Shown here: piece after piece, positions 24,526 through 38,745 of the stretch
Layout: each line of letters starts with the position of its first letter
Numbering within the stretch: position 1 is the first letter of the stretch
From: Hippasteria phrygiana
Taxonomy: Eukaryota; Echinodermata; Asteroidea; Valvatida; Goniasteridae
Direction: 5' to 3'
NCBI GenBank assembly: GCA_037893225.1
Contig: JAZGUH010000531.1
Location: 62,001-126,000 of the forward strand
DNA: 64,000 nt
The notes under the pieces: model-generated
The model's input: the letters and a program-made list of their open reading frames with translations, nothing else
Database searches by the model: none
What the model was told of the DNA's origin: nothing
Translations under genes and position numbers: made by a program

Positions 24526-27116
24526 TTTTCACTTATATATTTTTTCTAATTTTGGATAATTTAAATCAATCTATTTTCATTTTCGCAGGGCATTTAAACT
24601 GTGGGTGTATCCACGACGTATAGGAAGTCTCGGCAGAAGTAAGGACGGAATGTTTCCAATCCCACCTTATGACGTCACAAGACATGCTTTTACTTAGCAT
24701 AGTTCCAAGGTATTATTACACACATAGTGGAATGTGTACCAGCCATGACCGATTACCTGAAGGCATCAGGGAGTGCCGCTATATGCGACTGTTATCGATA
24801 ACACGCGGTATGTGATTATTGGCAAACTCGGTGCTTTGATCATGTAGCGGTCTGCTGACACCTCTCCCTAGGCTAGGCTGAAATTCAACTAATATAATTA
24901 GTTTATATTAATGAATGCCAGATAAATCTGTTTACATTCCTCGAGTTTTCTCCATAGTAATACAGTGTTATCGTTAGATCAATCGCATCAAGCCACATAG
25001 GAAATATGTTATACCATCACTGTCGCGATGAGTAAACGTTTTTGGTTAAGCCTGTACCATTTTTGTAATCATTTCATGGAATCTTATGGTTTTATGAAGC
25101 AATTCTCCCACAAACTCAAACAAACAAACAAACAAACACCCCAACACCCCAACACACCAAAACAAACAACGAATTGGCTGGTGGTAACATGTTTATTTAT
25201 ACCATGGAGGAAGTATGCTTATATTTTGTTCATTTACATTTTATTGATTTCATAAAGAAACACTGTCCAACTTCCTGCTCGGGAGGTCACTAGAATCTGG
25301 TACATGAGGTATTTGAGGAGATTGAATTAAGTAAATTTCCTCATTTGTGTCACCCAAATTGCTTCAAATACCAGATTTTAGTAACCACTTTTTAGCGAGC
25401 AGTATAGGTAAGATAATTTATACCGCACACAGTGTATACCATACACAGCGTAATCTTAGGCAGACTCTAAAATGTAATATTTTCTTTGTCATGCAGTAAA
25501 ACGATAATACCCTGTTCAGTTTTCACACAGATGCCAATTTTCAGTTTTCTTTCTTCTCATTTTTAAGGCTGTCACATTTATATCATTGCCTTCTGGCGTC
25601 GAAGAATGTGTATACGTTTCACCTCGCCTCAATCACCAGCATGGAGGTCAAGCTTGTTTATATGCCAGGTATTGGGTTATTGAAATCAATATACTGCTAG
25701 GCTAGCTCGAAGGAGGAATGGTCAACACTAGCTCGCTCCTTGCATCTTGGCACTGTCCATGTCGTATTGATATCTCTGGTATAGGTGAGACACGATAGTA
25801 TGATCGGGGACTGCTGGGGTTTATCTGTCAAAGTGAAACCCCCGCTGGCTTTGTTGGTTTTGAGGATAATCCTCAATTAAAAAGATTTCGTAGCTGATAC
25901 TGTTTGATATCCACTTATCGGAGTTTAAGATATTTGCCCCAGATGTTGTAGTTGTGTATTTCTATTTGCATGCTGATTAAATCGAGAATCATAATTAGCA
26001 TAAATTGATTTGATTGTAGCAAATTGTTCACTTTCTTGCAGCACGTAGGACCTTTCTTTGAAGTTCGCAATTGAAATGAATAGATGTGGAATTTATTGTT
26101 TTTGGTCGGATAAGGTGAAAAAAGAAATCGTTTAAATGGTATGGGACGCGAGATATGTTGCACTATTGTTTTACTATCAGATATGCATTTCCCATGCTTA
26201 CTGCTTACACGTGCCAGACAATATCTAAAGGTTGTACATTGCTCGCTGCTCTGATAATCCTATTTACTCTTAAAACAAAAAAAATCAGCATTCTTAAGGT
26301 CTGTGTTGTTAGGAAACCGCACTTGCCCTTTCGGGCAGGGGCTTTGCAAAATTTGGTTGCCTGGATTTCATTTTCTATACCTGACTAAAAGAAAAAATAG
26401 AGCATTCAAGCGCATTTGCTATATTAATTATTATGTTAACAATTTCAGAAATTTACAGTAAGATTGAATATTACCTGTTTGCAGATTCTAAACTTTATGT
26501 AGGACTTAATACAAACATCGAAATAGAAAGATAAAACTTTAAATTTGCGTCACTTTCGAAATAGGTGCAATCGATCGACTGATTGATTAATTGCAAATTC
26601 TGTTTCAAATTTTCACTTTCATTATGTTGTGCAAGATGCTTCTACAGGTATGGGCGTCATCATACCAGAAAAATAGGGTTTCGTGTTTTATCAGTGTCAC
26701 TATTTGTATAAATGTATTGACATTGAAATGTATGCACATATAAGTTGTTAAAGAATATTTCACAAAAGGCAAATTGTTAGTTTTCTTGTATCTTTGATTG
26801 AAATGTAGAACTGCTATTCTTACACAAAAATGGGTAAGACTTCTCGGGGACAGCACTGGGACAAATTGTGTACATTTTAGGCCCTTAATCTGACTGATAT
26901 TTCGCTAAATATTTTTGTACGGAAATATTTCTTAATCCAGAAAAGGCAGAAAGGGACCATCTTCAATTTAGGAAACAATACCCAATGGCCAACCACATTG
27001 ACCCATTTCTTGGTAAGAATATTTGAAGAGGAGTCAGATACAAAAATACAATGAAAACAATTATACTTTCTAAAGGTCTACCGAAACACAAAACTTTGAA
27101 ATACTCATCCAATATT
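24526..27116. other. No gene seen
   Basis: About 2.6 kb. Holds an A/C-rich simple repeat at 25118-25165 and an imperfect inverted repeat at about 25270-25420 (CTGCTCG ... TCTGGTA and TACCAGATTTTAGT ... CGAGCAG), probably an old TIR element. Confidence 0.5.
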
Positions 27117-27120
27117 AGCT

Positions 27121-27592
27121 TGTCACTAACCTTTAAAAATGATTTCAACGAGCTCTCAACACCACCGAGGAACGATCGGGTCACAAACTCTACCGTCAAA
27201 TACCACGGTCCCACGCGGGAAGGCTGAATTGTATCATATAAGTTATCTCAGTAACACACGTCCAATGCAATGGCCAGGTAGAGTTTCTTCGATGTTATTG
27301 AGTTACACCGTGCCGCTTGAAAGCAGGAGTCTGGTCTCTGCCCGCCAGCTGAATGAGAGTCCCGCTCTCACACTTCAGTCAGTGGGATGTGCGATATGGG
27401 CGGCTAGGCCGTAAATTACCGGTGCTAACCTTGAATAGTCAGCGGTGTTTCAGTACACTGTACTCAACGCATATAAAGGCCAGTTGATGACCTCGTCCAA
27501 ACTGCATGCGTACGCTGCGTTCGTTCTTGGTCAATAAAAAAAACCCATCTTATTGCTGTCAAGATTGCGTTGGCGGGTACCAGGCTACGACA
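27121..27592 (+). mobile_element. Probable solo LTR (LTR retrotransposon remnant)
   Basis: Starts TGTCACTAAC and ends CTACGACA, giving TG...CA ends. It is flanked by AGCT on both sides (27117-27120, 27593-27596) as a candidate target duplication. A TATA box (ATATAAAGG at 27471) precedes an AATAAA signal (27533-27538) by about 60 bp, as expected for a U3-R-U5 layout. No gag or pol sequence lies on either side. Confidence 0.5.
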
Positions 27593-27596
27593 AGCT

Positions 27597-29792
<2,196 letters not shown>

Positions 29793-31442
29793 ATCCAGAT
29801 AGGCCATCCAGTCGCACCACACGAATCAATCCAAACTCACACAAAACGGGACACCGAAAAGAACAGAAATAAAGGACTTAAAACAAGCAAATTTCAGGAC
29901 GCCTCCTGGATATTATTAATGCAACAAAATTCATAATATTTAACAAACAAATGTGAAGCGATATATCAAAGGAAATAATATTAAAGACCGACAAGCTCTT
30001 ACAAGTGCAAAGACTGGTCCAGGCGCGAGGCTGAGGGCTAACGTATACCGGTACAAATCGACACGGGAACGAAAAAACAAACCAAGAAAAAGTACCCCAT
30101 TGTAAACAAAAGAACAACTACGCCCAACTACCTACTTTAGTCTTACAGCAAGTGCACCCAAGCGTATCTTGATAAAAAGGGAGGGGTTGTCAAATATACA
30201 TTGTATATACCCTGCGTGAATGGCGTGAGAGGCTTTCTGCTACGTCATCTTCTATTTCCCTGAAGCTAGTTTAGTCTTGCAGACTAATCTTAATGGAGTC
30301 TAAAAAGTGATTGTCGCACATTTTGGAGCTTTTATCTTCATCAGCACAAACTGAAGGAGTTATCAGTTTCTGCCCCAGGCAGGCTTCTTTATCAAACCGT
30401 GCACACCGCAGATTCTGATTTATGACTTGCTACATTTATGCTTTTACCGGCAAGTGTCGTGTATTTGTTTTTGTAGGCAGTGTGCATAATGTGTACAGTT
30501 ACGCCTAAGGAAAAGCGCAAATACCCCTGATTAGGCCGGTCGCCACTTAAATGCAGCATTTACAAGATTGTCTGATAACACACTTGCCCTGGGTCTGCGA
30601 TGTTAAACATTTCATGGGAAGCCTGTAACGTCGATATCCCCGCTTGTCAAAGGGAGATAATGGGGTGAGTTTTTACTAGGTTTGAGAATTTGAATACATT
30701 GATTAATCGCATTTGGGATAAAAATGAATAACTCAATGGCTATTTTTCGTTAAGGCTTAACAGTACTGTTGGCTTCAACAATAATTTTAGAGAAAGTTAT
30801 TTTTTTATACGTTTTCACAATGTGTGGTCCTTTTGATAATGATCAGGTGTTTTCATGCAAACGTATAGGACAGGTTTAAATTAAGAAGTAGGCTATAACT
30901 GCTCAAGTTAAAGTGACCATATCTTTGTTATCATCTTCATCATCAGTATCCTCAGCCCCACAGTCTCGATGTACATTTTTGGGGATGCAGTTCTCATCAT
31001 TCATGTAATCGTCGTTCGCCATAAGAGACATATCCATTATCAAAAAATATCGCCTTAATAGTAGTTACCATGGTTACCACGTGCTGTCACTACCAATTAC
31101 CCCGACATCAGTATCAATATTTCATCTATAGTCACAACCGACACTACCACACCTTGGGCACAAGGTTTCCACTGTCACCATTATGTATATGATCGTCACT
31201 TTAGCCTCTATAGCACCGATATCGCACCGTTGTCGTTGCCGACACTGAGCAAATCACTGATTGCATTGTCACTGTGACAAATATCGCAATTTTTCAGCAT
31301 CTTCACAGTCTTAGTCGCGACATGGTTCTTTATGTCACTCTCGTTACAATCAACCAGCACTCCATGGTTTCGATAGTCATTTCGTTGGGATAATTTAGGC
31401 AAACATCAAATCAGAAGAGAGATTGTTTCCCTTTATGGACGT
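29793..31442. other. No gene seen
   Basis: No assignable exon. The stretch at 30930-31380 has many CATCA/TCACT-like words and may be old low-complexity sequence. Confidence 0.5.
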
Positions 31443-31522
31443 AGTGTATGAAGCATGCATGCTCAGTGCTTTCTGATAAAGCATGATCATTGCTCAGTGA
31501 GCATGCAGTGCTTCATACGCTA
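31443..31522. repeat. Imperfect hairpin, about 27-bp arms
   Basis: TAGTGTATGAAGCATGCATG on the left pairs with CATGCAGTGCTTCATACGCTA on the right, and the inner TGCTCAGTG/CACTGAGCA parts also pair. Confidence 0.8.
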
Positions 31523-32745
31523 TGTCGGGAAAGGGACAAAGAAATTTCCGGTCTAATTTACATCATACCCAACGCAAATTCCACCTTTTTCACATACATC
31601 AAACCATTACATCATTGTGACAAGCCACATGATAATTTTCTTGACAGAAAATCAAGAAGAAATAAGTCTTAGATTTGAATGAAGAGACGATCGAGAGGCG
31701 GGAAAGGTGAAAGGTGGGAGGGAGGGATTGAAGAAGGTGTCAAGAGAAAGGCGATGAACTTTTAAGAGTACTGTAGAAAATATTGAATTTTGAAGAAAGA
31801 CGTAATATAGAACTGGAAGCGAAAGAAGGGGAGAAATAAAGCCGTACTGAATGACGACAATGGACGATAGATTTCAGGGGAGATGAACACCGTAAGAGAA
31901 TATTGGTAGCGAGTCTTATTCCAGATTATTTTGATTCGCTCGGTGAAACTCTAGATAGAATCTCATTCAAACAAGTGCAGTATCTGTGCCAGAAAAAAAT
32001 TAGGCCAGCCGTGTCGAGGAAATGTAATCACGAAGACTGAATGGGTACGGAGCTGCCATCAACGGTGTATTCGGTCGGATAGAGAGAAGATGTAATCACC
32101 GCCATCATAGAAGACAAAATATGCGAGCTGGATGTCTAAAGAACCCCCAAGGTAATTTATTATTGCAGGCACACACTCAACCCTAGAAAACATGTTGAAG
32201 AAATCACAAACCTCGATGTTCAATCTACTTTGTTATCCGTGTTTTGGGAAAAGTGGCGTACTTTACACTGGGTACAAAATGCCAGGGGCTATTCTATTTA
32301 TATTATGTTATCATACACAAAAAAAATGCATGATCTTTAAATGTATACAATTATAGCATTGGTAATGATTAAAAACCAAATGTATTACTTTCAATCTGAA
32401 AGCTGACCGTTTATAACGATGGTACCGGTACCAAAGAGGTAAAGGCGTTTGAGGTACCGTACGTCTGGACAAACAATTGGATGGGATTGGGACTTGATTT
32501 ATGCAGTTAGGGCTTGTGAAAATGCCTATAAACGTACATGCAAAAAAAATGTGTAATTGAGCAACAGCCACACTCACTCTGAGTATATTTGACTCCAGAA
32601 TAGCACAAACCGCCAAACTATTCATAAGATGGAATTTTGCATCGGGATTACTTTGTACATTCAATATTGGGTTTGCCCTTCGCCGACGTATTTCATAAAC
32701 ACTGCATACTCAGTGTTGTCCCGAGAGATTATTTGGAAAAAATCC
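31523..32745. other. No gene seen
   Basis: Includes a purine-rich (GA) stretch at about 31675-31870. No domain recognised. Confidence 0.5.
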
Positions 32746-32809
32746 CTCGGGTGGGACTCGAACCCACGACCAAACATCACTCGGGTGGGACTCGAACCCA
32801 CGACCAAAC
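32746..32809 (-). repeat. Tandem duplicate of a tRNA T-arm/B-box segment
   Basis: Two identical 30-bp units, 34 bp apart (32746-32775, 32780-32809). On the minus strand each contains GTGGG-TTCGAGT-CCCAC, a perfect tRNA T arm with a consensus B box (GGTTCGAGTCC). No complete cloverleaf surrounds either. Confidence 0.8.
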
Positions 32810-34034
32810 CGCCAAGTTTACAACTTTACGTATCTATGCGTCATTCTACAATCGAATATACTTGTAATTAGTGCGTCTGTTTCTAATACAAATTGTGTGT
32901 GTATCCTTTTTAACATGAATTTGTTGTTTTAATTATTTTGGTTTAAATAAAAACTTCACACCATAGTGACTGAGGCTGAAATAAGTCTTTATTAGGCCTA
33001 TGCAGTAATAGGGACGTTAAAACACAAATAGGATACTAAAGATTAAAAATAAAGGCTTAATATAAATACACAAAACAAAAACCCAAACAAAGCGCTATGA
33101 CAAGACTTTATATAGAGATTACCGGTATCTAGAGCGGACAAGACGACATACAAACAATAGACAATGGTGTCAAACACTTCCATTGCTGCACAATAGACCA
33201 AAGGCCTAATGATGTATTGGCCCACCTGGCGCTATATGAAAGCTCACATTTAAACAAAGCGTGACGTCATTACGTCTTGGTTCTATTAGGCTTAATTAAA
33301 CCGGAGCTGACATTCTTGGAGTAACAACAATTATCACCCAATTCTTTTTTAATTTTATCGGTATTAACTTTCTTGATTGCCATATTGGAATCTTTGGTAC
33401 ATGTAAAATAATAGAAAACTGACAGAAGACATTCACAGCTAGCTATTCGCAAGTCTAATAAATCTCTCGGATTTGTAACGCATGCGGCACGTGGGAGACC
33501 TTGCAATCCACACTTGGGGTTGTTTAAATCTAACCTTCCTCCCTCGTCTAACATTCTGCAAAGTTACCTTAACCGTGCGATTTAGTTTCTCTCCAGAGAC
33601 TGGTGCTTATTGTTCGGTATGCACAGCGATACCTGGTCTTAATCTCAGTCTTATCTCGGGAATCTACAATGGATAATGTATACATGACCGTGTAAAGATC
33701 TCGGATCGTATGAGGATAACATGACACTATGGATAGTGCCTGAAACGTTGAAAACATGGGCGCGATATGGCTAGCACTGCCAGGCTTTACGGTGATGTGG
33801 GAGTATCGGCCTTGAGTCTGTCGATAGCGTGCAATCCCAGTGGAGGAGACTATATGAAAACTTAAAAGTTTGTTTCTATAGTTATAAACCTGAACAAAGG
33901 TTGATCCATTTTCTTTAATATGCCTATATAATTATTGTATAAGCAACAGACACAGTAATTCCGAGTAAAAAATTGACCCCATCAATGCGTGAAGTTTTAA
34001 ACTTTGTGGGTTATGTCTCATTCTGTAGTTACCA
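32810..34034. other. No gene seen
   Basis: No recognisable exon or repeat boundary. Confidence 0.5.
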
Positions 34035-34160
34035 TTCTGAATGTTTTCATTGGTTTTGTACACGATTTTCAATCGTGGACGTTAGGTCAAACGTGGACCC
34101 CTTTGTCTACGCTTGAATTCTTTTGTCCTAGGTCCACGATTGCCGGCATATACAAACTCA
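34035..34160 (+). repeat. CCGGCAATCG TIR repeat, 5'-truncated copy
   Basis: Matches 63480-63580 nearly base for base from ATTGGTTTTGTACACGATTT to AGGTCCACGATTGCCGGC; the left inverted end is missing or diverged. Confidence 0.7.
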
Positions 34161-35494
34161 CACACACAAACTTCTTTTGCATTTAAATTTTCAAATCAAA
34201 CGAAACCCTCAGCAAATACTGCCGACCTCCCGTTCTTTATAAATTCAGTACATAAAAAGAAAAGGACAAATCGAGCCAAAAAGTTCACCTGATCTCCTGG
34301 GAGAAATTACGGGGCGGTGGTGTCAAGGTATGGATTACCCGGGGTAGCGTCAGGGGAGGCCCGCCGCAGAGTGACCGGCAACACGAACGGAAGGACGCGG
34401 AAAGCCGACACCTTCCGTCTCGTGTAGCTGCATTTAGGAGAATCTCACTGAAATGTCGCCGAGTTTGGACGGATTTCAATTCCGGGTTTCACCTTTTCCA
34501 CCCGATGTTACTTTTACAAGTTTTCATGTGTTAGTTGTCTTAGCTACGGTGGATGGGCCTAGCCTGTAACAAATTATCCATTTTGTATTTAGTGTTCTCA
34601 AGGAATTTATAGAGAGAAAACATACTGATAGAAAGATTGTTTTACTATTTTGCAGTTCACACCTTCATTACCTCACCTCTCTTTGTAAAGTTAATAACTG
34701 GACTCGGTTCATTAACACAATTTCTCTTTGGTTGTATGTTCCGATCGGGCATTCTTAAATATAAAAGAATACAATCTAATGAACGCTCGCTTTACCTCTC
34801 AAATGACAGATCCATTAAGCCACGCCCCTTTACGGACTGACCAATCACAGACTATTGTAAGACAAAGGCCTACACAAGTGACAGACGTGTGACTCTCGCG
34901 GCTGTAATTAATCACTACGTCCGGGGGCGCTGATACAATTTTGCTCATTTTGCGCCCTTTATATAAATGTATGGAATATAACGCAGTTATATTTTTTTAT
35001 ATCTGTGAATGAACACTGTTTCATGAGTTGAACTCATGATCACGCCATGATTCTACAACCTGAGACGTAATGACGTCACACAATGTTTACCTCTGTGAAT
35101 TCTTTATTAACCAGGGTGGGGACACACAGAGCGCGCTGCGGTATTACGGTATGCATTTCACCACATAAAATATATAATCCTGTCAATTTCTGCCCAGGTT
35201 TGCGACAAACACTTATAAACGCTTTTTAGACTCATAAGGAACAATAGTTTCCTTTATCCGCTTTTTTAAAATGTAAATTCGCACCGAACAAGGCTAAAAG
35301 CCACTGGAGCTACGGCGCTACAAAAAGAAAAAGAATTAAAGATACAAGCGGTACCCTATAGGAATTAATATTCCTCTTGACGCAGGAATTTAAGATCGCA
35401 CGATGAAGGGAAACATGAACCATGCAGGCAAATAATTCCATAGAGATACAGAACGAGGGAAAAAACTATTGGCATAGCTTTTTGCTCTACATCT
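34161..35494. other. No gene seen
   Basis: A G+C-rich patch at 34290-34500 stands out from the A+T-rich surroundings, but I cannot assign it; its open frame on the minus strand (34285-34479) matches nothing I recognise. Confidence 0.5.
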
Positions 35495-35496
35495 TA

Positions 35497-35935
35497 CGGA
35501 GCCCCTAAAGGGACATACGATGAAAAAAATCACGTATAAAATGAAGACATAATTTGAGTTCTTTATTTCGTGCACTCAAAATGATTTCGTGCACTCGAAA
35601 TCATTTCGTGCGCTCGAAATAAATCATTTCGAGCGCACGAAATGATTTCGAGCGCATGATATGATTTCGAGTACACGAAATACGTTAATTCCAGCGCACG
35701 AAATAAATCATTTCGAGCGCACGAAATGGTTTCGAGGGCACGAAATGATTTCGAGTACACGAAATAATGTATTTTGAGTAGACGAAATAATGTATTTTGA
35801 GTGCACGAAATTATTTCGAGCGCACGAAATAATTGATTTCGAGTGCACGAAATGATTTCGAGCGCACGAAATAAAGAACTCAAATGATTTCTTCATACGT
35901 GATTTTTTCATCATAATGTCCCTTTAGGGGCTCCG
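35497..35935. mobile_element. 439-bp TIR element with ATTTCGTGCGCTCGAAAT word array
   Basis: TA on each side (35495-35496, 35936-35937). Inverted ends begin CGGAGCCCCTAAAGGGACAT and continue, with small differences, for about 85 bp. The core (35565-35875) consists almost wholly of alternating ATTTCGTGCGCTCGAAAT-type and complementary ATTTCGAGCGCACGAAAT-type units, about 15 in all. No coding sequence. Confidence 0.88.
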
Positions 35936-36045
35936 TATTATCTGGATATAGCTAGAGTATATTGTTGGGAACAGGCGGAAAGCCGAGTTTCAGGCTCAAA
36001 CACTCTAATAAGTATCTACGTACAATCTTAATGTCGTCGGTAATA

Positions 36046-36731
36046 GCCTGTTCTCACTTGAACGATTTTTTGTACAACTGCGGTGCGACTAAACAAATCG
36101 TACAGCCGTGCGATTTCCGTACGAATTTCCCTGTTTCTCAGTCTTCTCTTGTTGTCTTCCATCTTGATGTGGACAGCTTGAACATCAGGTGGCGAATGAT
36201 TTTCAGGCCGCTGAGGCCGCTTTTTATATGTTTGTTGGTGAGATCCGCCCCAGGTTGGACGGCAGCAGCACCGCGCTCGCATGGGGTCGCACCGCACTTG
36301 CATGAGATTCCTAGAGCTTGTACAGCAGTCTGACGGCAGTCCACCGGGCTCTCATGAGATTCGCACAGGTTGCACGGCAGTTGCACGGCAGTCTGATGGA
36401 TGTCGTACGGGAGTCGCACTGGGTCTGCTGGGAGTCGCACGGCCGAGCCGTGCGACTCTCTTCAGACTCCCGTGCGACCTATCAGACCGCCGTGCGACTG
36501 CCGTGCTACCCCCATGTGACCAATGCGATCTATGCGAACCCGTGCGATAGCCGTATGAAAATTTTCAACACTTGAAAAAACTCGCACGGGCATGCGACCC
36601 GTCCGAATTACACACGACACCCCTACAACCTGTGCGAATAATCAACAGACTGCCGTGCGACTCCCGTACGCCCTGTGCGATTTGGTAGTCGCACGGCATT
36701 CGCGTAGAAAATTGTTCAAGTGAGAACGGGC
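36046..36731. mobile_element. 686-bp TIR element with CGTGCGAC word interior
   Basis: TA at 36044-36045 and 36732-36733. Ends GCCTGTTCTCACTTGAAC and GTTCAAGTGAGAACGGGC are inverted with one mismatch. Much of the interior is variations on CGTGCGACT/AGTCGCACG (for example 36400-36500), in both orientations. Open frames here reflect the word repeats. Confidence 0.85.
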
Positions 36732-36733
36732 TA

Positions 36734-38275
36734 TAAAGTCAAAGCGTACGATAATCTTTTCGCATTAATCTGGTTCCCAGACCAAAATATTCTGACTATT
36801 TCTGATGAATTATTAGGTCCGGTAGCCGCCAATGTCACGTGACGAAAACTGTCAGAAGTCTGACATTTCCGAAAATGTCCGAAGTTTTCCGAACTTGTTT
36901 TCTGTAGCATTCGGCTATTAACGTTGATGTTCGCAACAACAAAATGTCTGTCAGGCCCCTTACAGATCCTGGAATTTGAATTCTCAATTATATATAGAAA
37001 CTGAAAAATCAATGCCACACTCTTGCAGTATTTTGCCGACTGGATTTTGCAAGAATATTAAATTTGAATGATGCCACTGACGTCACTCGGACTAGACTAA
37101 CACACACGTCATGATCTATTTTAAACCGCGGTTGCTACCTGACCTAAGATTTAGACGTCAGGGAATCTTCAGGTCAGGGAACCAGACTACTTTTCGCATG
37201 TCCCCTCTAGCCCATATGAAGCGCGATATGGGGGGAAAGGGACCCCCCCCCCCCCCCCCCTCTTTTGTGTTGGTCATTGTGTTCCCGGAATCTCAGGAAT
37301 TCTATTCAGAAATCTAGGGGGATGTGTTAGATAACAATAATCTGGAGTGTGCTTAGGGTATAGGGATAAAAGGGGGTACCCTTTCCATACATTAATACAG
37401 AAAGCACACTAAAGGAATGTTTTTATTTTGTTCCCCTTATTTCTACAAGCTATGATTAGCTACAGAGTTCAATATTTTTGTCGCTAACAACTGAATGGTA
37501 ATACCATTAAACAGACTCTTTTGTCACGAAAATTAACGAAAATAACTCAAAGTTACGAATAAAAATAATTGAAAGCGAACAATTGAAAGAGAATGGCAGA
37601 GGATTAAACTCTTCATGAAAATGGGCGCCAAATGGGCGCCATAAATATTAATATTAATACACGAAACCCTACCCCGCTCAATTTACTCTAACCCTTGCCA
37701 TCACCCCCCCCCCCCCCCCCCCCCCCCCTCCGGCTGCACAGGTGAAATATCATGCTGCTCATGGACGGCGATCCCATTTCGGGAGAGGAGAGGGCTATGG
37801 CAGTGTCCCCCCAATAATTTCCCTCTTGTCATATTAATGTTATTTTAACATTTATTGTTAGTTGTGTGATTTTTCCTCCGCCGCTATGCTACTCACCATC
37901 AATTTTGAAAAATAAGGTATTGGACCCTTCCCTAAAACAAAGGTCGGTAACCTCTGCTTCAGAGCTTGACAATTTCGTCCTAGTATTTTAGACCGGAAAC
38001 AACCATAATAATATGCCGGCTTGTTCGCGGGCCAGCAATCTTATGAACCATTTGGTAAATAGGCGACAGGATTACTTTCGTTCTCTGAATCATCTGATCC
38101 ACTGTTCTATTTCAGGAAATCACTAAAATGATGAAATTCTGACTCGATGTCGCATGGCAGTAAAGACCAGTGTGCCCCCCTCCCCCACCCTGGCAGACAA
38201 GAACTGCCCAGTTACTACTACGGTCCATATAGTTCAACCTGAGATTAAGTTCCTACCGTCCAAACTGCCGTATAG
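36734..38275. other. No gene; C-rich repeats
   Basis: Contains poly(C) at about 37243-37260 and 37704-37728, and a C-rich family copy at 37745-37870 (GGCTATGGCAGTGTCCCCC). A GGTTCCCAGACC/GGTCAGGGAACC pair at 36768 and 37175 may be the ends of another diverged TIR element. No exon recognised. Confidence 0.5.
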
Positions 38276-38745
38276 GAGTGCACCACACTAAAAATAACTT
38301 CTATTGACCTTAGCGTAAAATCCATTTACTTCACAGTGAAAAATCCTTATCCAGGAGTCTCTCAGTTTTTGTGACACTACTGCAAATTATAGTTTGAATC
38401 GTAATCTGTCAAATTCTTTTCAATTTTTGGCAGGTCAGCCGTTGAGAATTTTTGCTTATTATCCCCAGAGAGTACCACCCCGAAAATGTGGTTTTTCCCA
38501 AACCGACTAGCTGCCATTTTTCATAAAGCATCCCTCCACTTGCCAAGCTAAATAGGACCAATTTTAAAGCCAACATTTATCAAGTCTTCACAAAAGTTGA
38601 AACATAGAACCCCCAGGTTATGATGTCTGATCATAATTACACAATCTATCAATTGCATGACCCCAAAAATTGTATTATTAAAAAGAAGTTGTGGGTTTAC
38701 AATTTCTTGGCGCAGCAATTTTGCCCAATTTAGTGCGGTGCACCC
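38276..38745 (+). mobile_element. 470-bp MITE, copy A
   Basis: Inverted ends GAGTGCACCACACTAAA and TTTAGTGCGGTGCACCC, candidate ATAG duplication. Collinear with 56179-56666 over the whole length at high identity, for example TTTTTCATAAAGCATCCCTC and CCAGGTTATGAT. No transposase frame. Confidence 0.85.

Noticed and set aside
24372..24623. Frame with a Ser-Ala-Arg-Leu-Gly repeat protein
   Set aside because: It is the (TCGGC)n array read as codons (period 15); no independent coding evidence.
34285..34479. GC-rich patch considered as an snRNA or coding exon
   Set aside because: It does not match the conserved starts or Sm-site layout of U snRNAs, and the frame has no recognisable domain.
35563..35914. 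Resemblance of the regularly spaced units to a CRISPR array
   Set aside because: The units are palindromic, alternate in orientation, have almost no unique spacers, lie inside a TIR element, and the DNA is eukaryotic.
35962..36575. Overlapping frames of 85-123 codons on both strands
   Set aside because: They follow the CGTGCGAC word repeats of the TIR element; no domain recognised.
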